Shown: piece by piece, positions 8,192 through 17,600 of the stretch
How positions within the stretch are numbered: the stretch's first letter is position 1
Layout: every line of letters begins with the position of its first letter
Assembly (NCBI GenBank): GCA_021372295.1
Contig: JAJFUS010000006.1
Span: 62,001 to 126,000, forward strand
Reading direction: 5' to 3'
Length of the DNA stretch: 64,000 nucleotides
Origin: a bacterium
Lineage (GTDB): Bacteria; Armatimonadota; UBA5829
The notes under the pieces: generated by a model
Database searches by the model: none
What the model saw: only the letters and a program-made list of their open reading frames with translations
What the model was told of the DNA's origin: nothing
Position numbers and translations under genes: made by a program

Positions 8192-9400
8192 CTACTTGTC
8201 CTGCAGTGCAACCACGCCCGGCAACTCCTTGCCCTCAAGGAATTCCAGCGATGCGCCGCCGCCGGTAGACACGTGGCTCATCTTGGATGCAAAGCCCATC
8301 TGCTCGACTGCCGCGGCAGAGTCCCCACCGCCGATAATGGTAGTGGCGTCGGCATTTGCGAGAGCCTCTGCAATGGCCTTGGTCCCGACCGCAAACGTCG
8401 GCATCTCGAACACGCCCATAGGGCCATTCCAGACGACCGTCTTAGCCGAGTTGATGACGCCTTTGAACTTCTCAATGGACTTGGGGCCGATATCCATACC
8501 CATCCAGTCGGCGGGAATACCGTCGACCGGCACAACCTGCGTCTGAGTATCGTTGGCGAACTCTTTGCCGACCACTATATCAACCGGCAGCACCAGATCG
8601 ACACCAAGCGACTTGGCCTTCTCCATAGCATTCTTGGCCAAATCGAGACCCTCGGCGTCAAGCAGCGACTGGCCGATCTCAAAGCCCTGCGCCTTGAAGA
8701 ACGTATAAGCCATGCCGCCGCCAATAATCAAGCTGTTGACTTTCGTGAGCAAATTGTCGATTACAGGAATCTTGTCTGCAACTTTCGCGCCGCCAAGAAT
8801 CGCCAGGAACGGTCTCTCGGGTTCGCCGATAGCCTTGCCCAGGTAATCAAGCTCTTTCTCCATCAGGAAGCCCGCGACGCCCGGTATGAACTTGGTCACG
8901 CCCTCAGTCGAAGCGTGAGCTCTGTGAGCCGTACCGAATGCGTCGTTGACGTAAAGCTCGCCCAGACTCGCAAGCTGTTCGGCGAATTTGGGATCATTCT
9001 TGGTCTCTTTCTTGTAGAACCGCACGTTCTCCAGCAGTAGCACGTCGCCGTCCTTAAGAGCCATCGCAGCGTTCTTGACCTCATCGCCGATGCAGTCGTC
9101 GGCCTTCTTCACGGTCTTGCCGAGAAGATCCGAAAGCCTCTGCGCCACCGGGTCGAGGTTGAACTTCTTCACGGAATCCGGCGTAACGTTGCCGTTTTCG
9201 TCGGTTTCCGGTCGGCCAAGGTGAGACATAAGTATCACCCTGGCCCCGTTATCTATAAGGTACTTGATGGTAGGAAGCGCCGCAACGATACGCCGGTCAT
9301 CGGTTATGTTGCGGTCCGAATCCAGCGGCACGTTAAAGTCAACGCGGACAAGAACGCGCTTCCCGCGAACGTCGATATCCTTTACGGTCTTCTTATTCAT
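8192..9400 (-). CDS. pgk: Phosphoglycerate kinase
   Basis: A 402-residue glycolytic enzyme that transfers phosphate between 1,3-bisphosphoglycerate and ADP. The N-terminal substrate domain shows [14 protein letters not shown] and LMSHLGRPE. The hinge and nucleotide domain carry [23 protein letters not shown] and the glycine-rich [11 protein letters not shown]. Length and motif order are normal. Its ATG is separated from the gapA stop by a single base, so the two are co-transcribed in the order gapA-pgk, as in many bacteria. The enzyme is cytosolic. Confidence 0.97.
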   Translation of the reverse strand: MNKKTVKDIDVRGKRVLVRVDFNVPLDSDRNITDDRRIVAALPTIKYLIDNGARVILMSHLGRPETDENGNVTPDSVKKFNLDPVAQRLSDLLGKTVKKADDCIGDEVKNAAMALKDGDVLLLENVRFYKKETKNDPKFAEQLASLGELYVNDAFGTAHRAHASTEGVTKFIPGVAGFLMEKELDYLGKAIGEPERPFLAILGGAKVADKIPVIDNLLTKVNSLIIGGGMAYTFFKAQGFEIGQSLLDAEGLDLAKNAMEKAKSLGVDLVLPVDIVVGKEFANDTQTQVVPVDGIPADWMGMDIGPKSIEKFKGVINSAKTVVWNGPMGVFEMPTFAVGTKAIAEALANADATTIIGGGDSAAAVEQMGFASKMSHVSTGGGASLEFLEGKELPGVVALQDK

Positions 9401-9401
9401 C

Positions 9402-10415
9402 TTAGAGACCCTTCTTGACCATGAACATGATGAGGTCGCCGACTCTCATGGAATAAGCCCACTCATTGTCATACCAGCTAAGAACCTTAGCATAAGTGTC
9501 GCCGATCATCATTGTGGACAGACCGTCGAAAATCGAGCTTCTGGGATCGCCCTTGAAGTCGGAAGAAACAACCGGGTCTTCGGTGTAACCGAGGATTCCC
9601 TTCATCGGGCCATCTGCGGCGGCCTTAACGGCAGCGTTGATCTCTTCGACCGAGGTCGCTCTCTTGAAGTTGACCGTAAGGTCTACCAGGGAGACGGTCG
9701 GTGTGGGCACGCGCAGTGAAAGGCCGTGCAGCTTGCCCTTGAGTTCAGGAATGACAAGACCGATAGCCTTGGCGGCGCCAGTGCTGGTCGGTATGATATT
9801 AACGGCGGCCGCGCGCGCTCGTCTCGGGTCCTTGTGAGCCTGATCGGCGGTCTTCTGATCGTTGGTATACGAGTGAATCGTATTCATAAAGCCGTTCTCG
9901 ATACCGATGGCATCGTTCAGGGCCTTTGCGAACGGCGCAAGGCAGTTTGTGGTGCAGCTTGCGTTGGAAACGATGCTGTCCGTCGCAGGGTTGTATACTT
10001 CTTCGTTCACGCCCATAACGATGGTGGCGTCTTCATTCTTCGCAGGAGCGGAGATAATAACCTTCTTGACTGTGCCGTGCTTGTGAGCGGCGGCCTTGGT
10101 AGCGTCGGTGAAGATACCGGTGCTCTCGACCACTATCTCGACTCCATGATTCTGCCACGGAATGTTCGCGGGGTCCTTTTCGGCATAGACAGCGATCTTC
10201 TTGCCGTCAATAATGATCCCGTCTTCGACTGCCTCAACGGTTCCCTTCCACGGGCCGTAGTTGGTGTCATACTTAAAGAGATGAGCATTTGTTTTTGAAT
10301 CGAAAAGGTCGTTAATTGCGACGACTTCTATATCGTTTGCATACTTCTCAAGCATTCCGCGCAGAGACAAGCGACCGATTCTGCCAAATCCGTTAATTCC
10401 GACTTTGACTGCCAT
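9402..10415 (-). CDS. gapA: Glyceraldehyde-3-phosphate dehydrogenase, type I
   Basis: A 337-residue cytosolic enzyme converting glyceraldehyde 3-phosphate, phosphate and NAD+ to 1,3-bisphosphoglycerate. The Rossmann start [12 protein letters not shown] and the active-site [12 protein letters not shown] (catalytic Cys) are intact; [10 protein letters not shown] lies near the C-terminus. ATG 10415 is chosen because the protein starts normally there and AGGAGG lies 12 nt upstream. The longer frame adds 18 residues from the leader. It heads the gapA-pgk operon behind a strong predicted promoter at 10528-10556. Confidence 0.97.
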   Translation of the reverse strand: MAVKVGINGFGRIGRLSLRGMLEKYANDIEVVAINDLFDSKTNAHLFKYDTNYGPWKGTVEAVEDGIIIDGKKIAVYAEKDPANIPWQNHGVEIVVESTGIFTDATKAAAHKHGTVKKVIISAPAKNEDATIVMGVNEEVYNPATDSIVSNASCTTNCLAPFAKALNDAIGIENGFMNTIHSYTNDQKTADQAHKDPRRARAAAVNIIPTSTGAAKAIGLVIPELKGKLHGLSLRVPTPTVSLVDLTVNFKRATSVEEINAAVKAAADGPMKGILGYTEDPVVSSDFKGDPRSSIFDGLSTMMIGDTYAKVLSWYDNEWAYSMRVGDLIMFMVKKGL

Positions 10416-10527
10416 TTTGTTTAGATTCCTCCTAATTATGGGTCGACAAAACCCGATAACACACGTCAAAACAGCCCGTGCAACTGGTCAACACTGAGCC
10501 AAGCCGCCGGGCTCGCTAAACCTATAT

Positions 10528-10556
10528 ATTTTATCCGTCCTGAGAAGAACTGTCAA
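10528..10556 (-). promoter_or_regulatory. Sigma-70 promoter of gapA-pgk
   Basis: On the minus strand TTGACA and TAAAAT are separated by exactly 17 bp. This would give a leader of about 105 nt before gapA. Confidence 0.8.
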
Positions 10557-10599
10557 ACATCGAACCGTTGTAGGATGATTCGGGAGTCCGCCCCAATCC

Positions 10600-10680
10600 A
10601 CGTCAGAAGCCGTGTGGCCGCCGGACCCCCGTCCCAGAGGCAAAGCCTTTGGCAGGAGTTTGGAAGCAGAGCCCCAAATC
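10600..10680. repeat. Degenerate partial copy (D) of the hairpin-rich repeat
   Basis: GTGGCC..GGACCCCC..TCCCAGAG followed by CAGAGCCCCAAAT matches parts of copy A in the same order, with the central palindrome reduced to a short AGGCAAAGCCT stem. It lies between gapA and the LacI-type regulator. Confidence 0.5.
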
Positions 10681-10713
10681 TTTCCATTTTTGCTGTACAC
10701 TCTGGCGCAAATG

Positions 10714-11784
10714 TCAACGCAATTCAGACTTTGTAGAAAGGGCTTCCAATCTAGCCGGTCCCGTAGACTCGCGGACGATCAACTCCATCGGTTCACGGAG
10801 CGGCTCGGGTACAAACGACTCATCCTCTCTTAGCTTCATCAAGAGGTTTATCGCGTCATCTGCGATCTTGCCCGCCGGGATTGCCAGTGTGGTGAGGCTT
10901 GGCCGAAGAAACGTGCCCTCGGGATGCGCGCCGAAGCCGACCACGGATATATCTCCAGGAACCGACAGTCCGAGATTCTGGGCAGAGGCCAGCGCGCCGA
11001 GCGCAATATGATCGTTTATGCACATTACAGCGGTTGCGTCTGGACGCCTTCGCAGCAGCTTGTGAAACCCGTCGTACCCACCCTCGAACCCAAAGCTGGT
11101 GACCTCCTGCAGCAAGCTCTCATGAAACGGAATTCCTGCCTCATCCAGCGCCACGCGGTACCCATCCAGTTTCTTCAAGCTGGTCTTGGCTCTGGACGAA
11201 GTGTCGAGGATCATGCCTATGTGCTGGTGCCCCATCTCGATGAGGTGCCGTGTCGCAATGTAACTGCCCTGAGCCCGGTCGGCAGTCACACTTGCGATAT
11301 TCTTCGACTCCCGCGGCATAAGATCGACCACAGGCAGTCCCGCCAGCTCAACCCTGAGCCTGTCGGCTTCCGGAATCGCATTAGAGTCCCACAGCAGCAG
11401 CAGGCCGTAGGGGTTGAGTGAGGGTACTCTCCCAAGAAATGCGATGGCTTCTTTATCATCCGAAGCCACATGTACAATGGTAGTCATCCCTCGTTCCGCG
11501 GCTGCTCTGCTGACCGATATCGTGGTATGCGAGTGCGACGCCGCCAGTTCCCATGTAACCGCCAGAAGAACAATTGTATCGGAGTATCCCCTGCGCAACG
11601 CGGCGCCAATAGAGTTCCTGCTGTATCCCAGCCGTGCCGCTGCGGCCAGTACCCTTCGCGTTGTCTCGGGGCTTATTCTGTCTTTGTTCTTGCCGCCGGA
11701 CAGCACATAGGACACTGTGCATTGAGATACACCCGCTTCACGGGCAACGTCTTGAGATGTAGGCCTGCCATTAGCCTTAGCCAT
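10714..11784 (-). CDS. LacI-family transcriptional regulator
   Basis: A 356-residue repressor-type protein. An N-terminal helix-turn-helix, TSQDVAREAGVSQCTVSYVLSG, is followed by the hinge helix RVLAAAARLGYSRN. A periplasmic-binding-protein-like sensor domain fills residues 65-345, with FGFEGGYDGFHKLL, VMCINDHIALGAL and ISVVGFG in the usual order. It is the second gene of a probable operon, 22 nt after the URO-D-family gene. Two related palindromes with a central CG, the hallmark of LacI-family operators, sit at the start sites of this operon and of the divergent transporter. The likely job is therefore local repression, released by a small carbohydrate-like ligand that I cannot name. Confidence 0.93.
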   Translation of the reverse strand: MAKANGRPTSQDVAREAGVSQCTVSYVLSGGKNKDRISPETTRRVLAAAARLGYSRNSIGAALRRGYSDTIVLLAVTWELAASHSHTTISVSRAAAERGMTTIVHVASDDKEAIAFLGRVPSLNPYGLLLLWDSNAIPEADRLRVELAGLPVVDLMPRESKNIASVTADRAQGSYIATRHLIEMGHQHIGMILDTSSRAKTSLKKLDGYRVALDEAGIPFHESLLQEVTSFGFEGGYDGFHKLLRRRPDATAVMCINDHIALGALASAQNLGLSVPGDISVVGFGAHPEGTFLRPSLTTLAIPAGKIADDAINLLMKLREDESFVPEPLREPMELIVRESTGPARLEALSTKSELR

Positions 11785-11806
11785 TGTTATTGCCTGTATT
11801 ACTCAA

Positions 11807-12844
11807 CTATACAGTGATACAATGCCGCGCTGCTGCTTCCACCAATGCGTCGATATTCTCCGGCTTGACACCGGGGCTCAATCCTCCGCCGGCAGAAAGG
11901 AGCAGTCCGCCGCGTACAGATGACATGCACGCCTCGGCGGATGCCAGAACCTGCTCAGGAGTCTCGTGAACAAGGACGTCGATAGGAGCAACATTGCCCA
12001 TCAAACACACGCGGTCACCAATAGCGGAGTCAACCTCAGAGATATCCAGCAGATGGCTGAAATTGAACACATCCATTCCGGCGTCGGCCAGACGGTTTAC
12101 AAATCTTATTCCGGGCATATCGTTGTGGTAGATATGCACATGCTCGGGAAAAGCGGAGAATATACGTTCCAAATATGGATGCGCAAACTCCTCGTAGTCA
12201 TTTGGGGAGAGCATCCCCACAATGTCGTCGTGCAGTTCCACCGCCTCTACCTCGTCATATACTTCCGACTGCGCTCTTAACCACATTATGGCTGTTTGGC
12301 AGCACAGCTCTATCAAGTCCTTGGCCGCTTCAGGCTCCACTTTAATATCCATCAGCAAATTGGTTACACCGCGAACCTGCGATGCTATTGCCAGTGGACC
12401 TCTCGCAGTGACGATTTTCACGACTTGCCCATGGTCGGCCAGCCTGGAACGCATGTTTCGCTGCCACTCCAGCGTCACCGGCATAAGGCCATCCACCTCT
12501 GGATTCGGCAGAGACAGTTTGGCGACGTCCGAGGCTTCAGCCAGGATTGGCATGGCTGCGGGCGGACCGGTTTGCGACCATTTCAGCGGACATCCGAATG
12601 CCGATGGTTCTATTGCCACACCATATTCGACCCACGTGCCCGGCAGGAAAATGACATCGGGGAATCTCTGCATCACCGCGAGGTTCGCACGCAGCCATGC
12701 TTCCTGGTTGCACAGGTAGTCCATTGTGGTCACGCCGGTCAATCCAGGGATGCTGGGGCTGTCTGCTATCAGCGCAACGGCAACATCAGGCTGTTTTCTG
12801 TTGCGAACTACTGCGAGCAGCCTTTCCCACTGCTGTTGAGTCAT
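11807..12844 (-). CDS. Uroporphyrinogen-decarboxylase-family protein (MtaA/CmuA-like)
   Basis: A 345-residue protein of the URO-D superfamily. The barrel pattern is visible in MDYLCNQEAWLRANLAVMQRFPDV, EVEAVELHDDIVGMLSPNDYEEFAHPYLERIF and GNVAPIDVLVHETPEQV. It lacks the N-terminal signature and gene context of true HemE, and such divergent members are often corrinoid-dependent methyltransferases or of unknown function. It heads an operon with the LacI-type gene and is divergent from a sugar-acid-type transporter, so a role in breakdown of an imported compound is likely. No corrinoid protein is adjacent, so methyl transfer is unproven. ATG 12844 follows GGAGG at 8 nt. Confidence 0.8.
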   Translation of the reverse strand: MTQQQWERLLAVVRNRKQPDVAVALIADSPSIPGLTGVTTMDYLCNQEAWLRANLAVMQRFPDVIFLPGTWVEYGVAIEPSAFGCPLKWSQTGPPAAMPILAEASDVAKLSLPNPEVDGLMPVTLEWQRNMRSRLADHGQVVKIVTARGPLAIASQVRGVTNLLMDIKVEPEAAKDLIELCCQTAIMWLRAQSEVYDEVEAVELHDDIVGMLSPNDYEEFAHPYLERIFSAFPEHVHIYHNDMPGIRFVNRLADAGMDVFNFSHLLDISEVDSAIGDRVCLMGNVAPIDVLVHETPEQVLASAEACMSSVRGGLLLSAGGGLSPGVKPENIDALVEAAARHCITV

Positions 12845-12877
12845 TTCGTTTTCCTCCGGGCTTGGTAAACTTTTGAT

Positions 12878-12895
12878 TGTTTATACGATTAAACA
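12878..12895. promoter_or_regulatory. LacI-family operator 1
   Basis: TGTTTATACGATTAAACA is an 18-bp near-perfect palindrome with a central CG (halves TGTTTATAC and TGTTTAATC). It begins about one base downstream of the predicted start site of the URO-D/LacI operon, where a bound repressor would block transcription. Confidence 0.75.
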
Positions 12896-12902
12896 CAGCA
12901 TC

Positions 12903-12931
12903 ATAATACCATGCCCAGTGGGCGCAGTCAA
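12903..12931 (-). promoter_or_regulatory. Sigma-70 promoter of the URO-D/LacI operon
   Basis: On the minus strand TTGACT and TATTAT are 17 bp apart. The predicted start near 12896 abuts operator 1. Confidence 0.8.
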
Positions 12932-12986
12932 TTCATTTCGTGCTGAAATTGACACTAAAACGGCAGTGAACGACCCGAAATCGGCG

Positions 12987-13015
12987 TTGACAGTGTCGAA
13001 AAAGCATGATATAAA
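12987..13015 (+). promoter_or_regulatory. Sigma-70 promoter of the MFS transporter
   Basis: TTGACA and TATAAA are 17 bp apart. The start near 13022 leaves a leader of about 210 nt before the transporter; I see no riboswitch in it. Confidence 0.8.
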
Positions 13016-13017
13016 TC

Positions 13018-13035
13018 AGTATATACGTATCAGCA
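13018..13035. promoter_or_regulatory. LacI-family operator 2
   Basis: An 18-bp site centred on CG at 13026-13027. Each half (AGTATATAC and, on the other strand, TGCTGATAC) matches the operator 1 half TGTTTATAC at 7 of 9 positions. It overlaps the predicted start of the transporter promoter, mirroring operator 1. Confidence 0.6.
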
Positions 13036-13232
13036 AACAGGCGCCTGACTACAAAGAACCGGACAAAGGCTACCCACGTTTCCACAACGGATGTGGTTTC
13101 GACATGTATGAGTATTTTCTGGCGTGTGCCGAGTCCGCCCCAAAACACGGCAGTCCATGCTACACTACATAATATGAGTATTAGCGCGTGCTTGTGGGAG
13201 CGCACTACTCAAGCTATTAACGGAGAACTGAG

Positions 13233-14498
13233 TTGATAAAAAATCTGCGGTGGTACATAGTGGGGCTTCTGACCCTCGTAACGGCGATAAACTACCTGGA
13301 CAGGAATGCCTTGTCGGTGGCGCAGACCGTGCTTGAGGACCAGTTCGGCATGACTAATGCCGACTACGGGCATATTGTGTCGGTGTTTCTTCTGGCTTAC
13401 GGGTTAATGCATCCGGTCTCAGGTCGAATCGTTGATTGGCTGGGAAGCAGGCGAGGGCTTGCATTTGGTTTTGTGTGGTGGTCGCTGGCAAGTATAGGTC
13501 ATGCGTTTTGCAGCGGAATCACCAGTTTCGGGATTATGCGTTTTGTTCTGGGATTCGGGGAGTCCGGCAACTTTCCGGCGGCGATAAAGACGGTGGGTGA
13601 GTGGTTCCCTGCGAAAGAACGCGCGCTTGCCACCGGCATTTTTAACGTCGGTGCAGGACTTGGGGCTGTCATCGCACCTCCACTCATTGGAGGATTGATC
13701 ATGCTCTTTGGATGGCGCGCGGCGTTTGTGGCTACTGGAGCAATAGGCTTCCTCTGGTTGATACCTTGGCTTGCGCTGTCGGGCAAGCCGGAAGGTCATC
13801 CTCGGATTACCCCTGAGGAACTGGCGTATATACGCGGCGGCCAGTCGGTGGAGCCGACTGAGGAGCTTCAGAAAGAGGCCGGCGGCGGCGTCTGGAAAGA
13901 AGCGCTGTCGCGCAAGGAGTTGTGGGCGCTTATGGTGGCGCGTTTTCTTTCCGACCCCGTCTGGCTGTTCTTCGCGTTCTGGATACCCAAGTACTTTAAG
14001 ACAGAGCGCGGGTTCGACCTGAAAGATATTGCTCTGTTTACCTGGATGCCGTTTCTGGCCGCGGATGTGGGGAGCGTTGTCGGTGGGTGGTTGTCGTCAT
14101 ATTTTGTCAAGCGCGGCTATTCCACGTTGACTGCGCGCAAGATCGCAATGTGCATGTGTGCCGCGCTGATGCCGGTTGCGATATTCTCCGTGCGTGTGCA
14201 GAGCTGGCAGCTTGCGATTGTGTGTTTGAGTGTGGCTGCATTCGGTCACCAGAGCTGGTCTGCGAGCATGCTCACCCTTCCGACTGACCTGTTTCCCAAG
14301 CGTATGGTTGCCTCCACGTATGGTTTGGCGGCGATGATGGGCGTGCTTGGCTCTGCATGGTCTCAGTGGAATGTGGGAACAATAATCGACTCTATTGGAT
14401 ATGTCCCCGTACTGACGGTGGCGGGCCTCTTGCATCCGATTGCGGCTATCATCATTGTGGCGTTCGTTAGATCGAAGCGGAAAGAAAGTGTGTGTTAG
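13233..14498 (+). CDS. MFS transporter, anion:cation symporter type (hexuronate/sugar-acid-like)
   Basis: A 421-residue inner-membrane transporter with about 12 hydrophobic helices. NYLDRNALSVA in helix 1, the GRIVDWLGSRRGL loop between helices 2 and 3, and FVLGFGESGNFPAAIKTVGEWFP are typical of the ACS family that imports hexuronates, glucarate and related acids with protons. Translation probably starts at TTG 13233, with GGAG upstream. The gene is divergent from the URO-D/LacI operon and shares a LacI-type operator, so the transported compound is probably the inducer or its precursor. A small hairpin follows the stop. The exact substrate cannot be read from sequence. Confidence 0.88.
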   Translation: MIKNLRWYIVGLLTLVTAINYLDRNALSVAQTVLEDQFGMTNADYGHIVSVFLLAYGLMHPVSGRIVDWLGSRRGLAFGFVWWSLASIGHAFCSGITSFGIMRFVLGFGESGNFPAAIKTVGEWFPAKERALATGIFNVGAGLGAVIAPPLIGGLIMLFGWRAAFVATGAIGFLWLIPWLALSGKPEGHPRITPEELAYIRGGQSVEPTEELQKEAGGGVWKEALSRKELWALMVARFLSDPVWLFFAFWIPKYFKTERGFDLKDIALFTWMPFLAADVGSVVGGWLSSYFVKRGYSTLTARKIAMCMCAALMPVAIFSVRVQSWQLAIVCLSVAAFGHQSWSASMLTLPTDLFPKRMVASTYGLAAMMGVLGSAWSQWNVGTIIDSIGYVPVLTVAGLLHPIAAIIIVAFVRSKRKESVC

Positions 14499-14511
14499 CG
14501 GTATTGGTATT

Positions 14512-14532
14512 ATGCCCGGGCAATCCGGGCAT
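14512..14532 (+). terminator. Short hairpin after the MFS gene
   Basis: ATGCCCGG and its complement CCGGGCAT enclose a 5-nt loop 13 nt after the stop. There is no proper T-tract, so termination is uncertain. Confidence 0.4.
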
Positions 14533-14574
14533 GGTTCTCCTCATGTGATATTTATGTGATATCCTCGCCCCCCC

Positions 14575-14603
14575 TTGACATGTGAATGTTTGGCTGCTAC
14601 ACT
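14575..14603 (+). promoter_or_regulatory. Strong sigma-70 promoter of the surface-protein operon
   Basis: TTGACA and TACACT are 17 bp apart, with the start near 14610 and a leader of about 48 nt before the beta-helix gene. Confidence 0.8.
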
Positions 14604-14657
14604 GCAAGTTGGCAGGCATGGCACAAAATTTGCAGTTATATCACATGGGGGAACCAA

Positions 14658-17600
14658 ATGGCTCGGTATTGTGCAGTAGCAATTCTTTTCGTGTTAGCGG
14701 CGCTTCCGATGTCGGCATTCGCTGCCGAGTGCGCGGTGTCCGACATTGTGGCTGACGCTATAAATCAGCCCGACGGGACTAAAGTCACGCTGGAAGACGT
14801 TTTTGTCCAGGACGTGGTTTTGCCTTACGCCTTCGTTACCGACCCGCTGGGACGGGGGTCTCACCAGGTTCTGGCGGTCTACATTAAGAACTTCGTGGTG
14901 GAAAAAAACTGGTCTATTGACGTTTCAGGCACGATGACCACAGTCGAAGATCAGCGCGTCCTGGTTCCAAGCGAGATAATGGTATACCAGGGTGCCGACG
15001 GCGATATATTCCACTGTCCGTTTCCATTCAGGTGGCAGGGATGGCCGTATAAAGTCGACGCCGAGACCAAAACCTCGGTGATGGACATTGGCGGTTTGCC
15101 GGAAGTCCCCGAAATTACCTCAGGCGGTTTGTCCGAACCTCTCACAGCAACAGAAGGAACCATCGCTTACGCCAGGCTCAACGGCGGCGATGTGGAACTG
15201 ACCGGTAAGGTTGTGACGGGGGTCTATCATGGGTCGGATGAGGTCAGTGTGTCGTTCTTTTATGTTCAAGAGAACGTGGTGGGAGGCGCGGGGATCAGGG
15301 TCGTGCCTCAGATGTCGGTTCCTGTGGAGCCTGGATATCTGGTGACGATAGTTGGCACGGTGGTCGACGGGGAGTCTTCCGGCGAGTGCTATATTGATGC
15401 GTCCAGCGTGAAGTGCGTCGGGTCGATAAAGAGACCTGGCCCTGCGGGAATGAACAATCGCTCGACTGCCGGGGGCGAGTTCGGCGTTCAGCCCGCGCTT
15501 TATTCCGATACCTCAAAAACTTCCGCATCCGGCGGTTTGAACGCTGTCGGGACTCGCGTGCGCGTGTGGGGGGCTCTTCTGGCGACCTCGACCGAGGACG
15601 GCCACGCGGTCTGCTATATAGACGACGGTTCCGGGCTTGCTACTGCATCTCATGACGGCCTGAAAGTAATTTATTGGAACCCTGACGATGCTCCGAGCAG
15701 TCAGACATATACATCGCTTACTGGAGTGTTGGGGGCCGAGATGGCTGATGGAAAACCCGTTCCGGTAGTTCGTGTGCCTGAGAGCACGCCCTGGGAGGCG
15801 CCGGGCAGCGTGAAGTATGTTACGCAGAACGGCGCTGGCGACATGGACGGCAGCTCTTGGGGCAGTGCGTACGCGTCTTCGTCTCTTCAGACGGCTATAG
15901 ATGCCGCTGGGGTTGGCGGAGAGGTTTGGGTTGCCTCGGGGACTTACTCGGGCTCCTTTACTCTTGCCGATGGCGTGGCGCTTTATGGCGGGTTTGCCGG
16001 AGGGGAGACTCTTCGGGAGCAGCGGGACTGGGTGACGAACGAGACTGTGCTTGATGGGACGGGGCAGTTCTGTGTGGTTTTCATGTTGGAATGCTCGTCA
16101 AGCACTCGGATTGACGGTTTTACCATTCGAGGAGCGTCAAGAAGCGGCGACGGCGGCGGGATTGCTTGCCATTCCAGCAGTCCTGTCATTGCAAATAATA
16201 CCATTACCGGCAACAGTGTTTATTTCGGCGGTGGAATGTATTGCAACAGCAGTTACGCAGTGATATGGAACAACACGATTTCCGGCAATACATCACAAAG
16301 CGGCGGCGGCGGGATTGCATCGGAACAAGGTTCTCTGCTTATTTTGGACAACGTTATTACCGGCAACAGCAGTGCGGGAAGTTCCTCTGGAGGAATAGTA
16401 TGCTACAACTCCGACAGTTCGGTGATAATGAACAACGTTATCTCGGGCAACTGGGCTTGTGATAGCGGCGGCGTTCGATTGCAGCTTTCCACGGCGAAGG
16501 TGCTGTGCAATAAGATTACCGGCAACTGGGCGACAGCCGAATACGGCGGCGGAATTGCTACATACGATGACTCTTCTACAATATCGGGCAACCTGATATC
16601 CGGCAACACCGGCGTTACGCTTGGCGGCGGAATATTTTGCCAGATGAGCAATACTGTGATCTCCAGCAACGTCATTATCGACAACACCGCGGCTCAGGGA
16701 GCCGGGATAGCTTGTACGAGCAGCTTTCCTGGATACACGACTAAGATCAATAACAACACTATAGCGTGGAATGGGACGGAATCTACTGATATTGGCGATG
16801 GTATCAGCCTGGCGGGCGGCGGCTGTACGTTTATGGTGCAGAATAACATAGTGGCGTATAACTATGGCGCTGGTATACGTGGGGCGACAGATATTGCGTA
16901 TACGCCTGGTCACAATGACGTAATTGGCCAGGATACGCTGGACTATGTGGATGTGACTGCGGCATCTTCGGACATTAGCGCTGCTCCTGGTTTTGCGAAC
17001 CATGATGTGCACATTTCTGCTTCTTCGCCTTGCTATAACGCGGGAACTAACAATGCGGTAGAGATTGGCGATGTTGATATGGATGGCGATTATCGGGTTA
17101 TGGGCAGCAGGGTGGATATTGGTGCTGATGAGTTGCCTGGGGATTTGGTATACTCGATCACATTCGATCCCGCATACACGGATGTCCCCATTGGGAGCAC
17201 GCGGCAGGGCATCTGCGCAAATGTTGTGCGCTGGGATACAGGCGCTGCGGTCAGTCAGGCAGAGGTTCATTTTGCCGTCGATCACGGCCGGATAGCCGCT
17301 ATTTCACCTAACGGCAGTATTGATTCATCAGGTCTGACGGGATATGGCACATCCGGCTCTGACGGCAAGGTTTATGTTGACGTTACCTGCGCCGATGAGG
17401 TTTACGTGCATCTCACCGCCGCTTCATCAACGAACACATCGGAAACTCTGGCCAGTTCACGGCTGTTGTTTTATGACCCGGATGATCCGGTGACTCTGTT
17501 CTTCTGCATAGACTGCACTGTCAGCACAACAGAAAACAGCAGCAACTCCATTACAAGTATCAAGGCGCTGATTGACGATCTGGTGGCACAGGGGGTGAGC

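Noticed and set aside
8183-9040. 285-codon plus-strand frame opposite pgk
   Set aside because: It lies wholly antisense to a well-conserved glycolytic gene; no family resemblance.
16293-17285. 330-codon minus-strand frame opposite the beta-helix region
   Set aside because: It is the mirror of repetitive beta-helix codons, has an implausible composition and no ribosome site.
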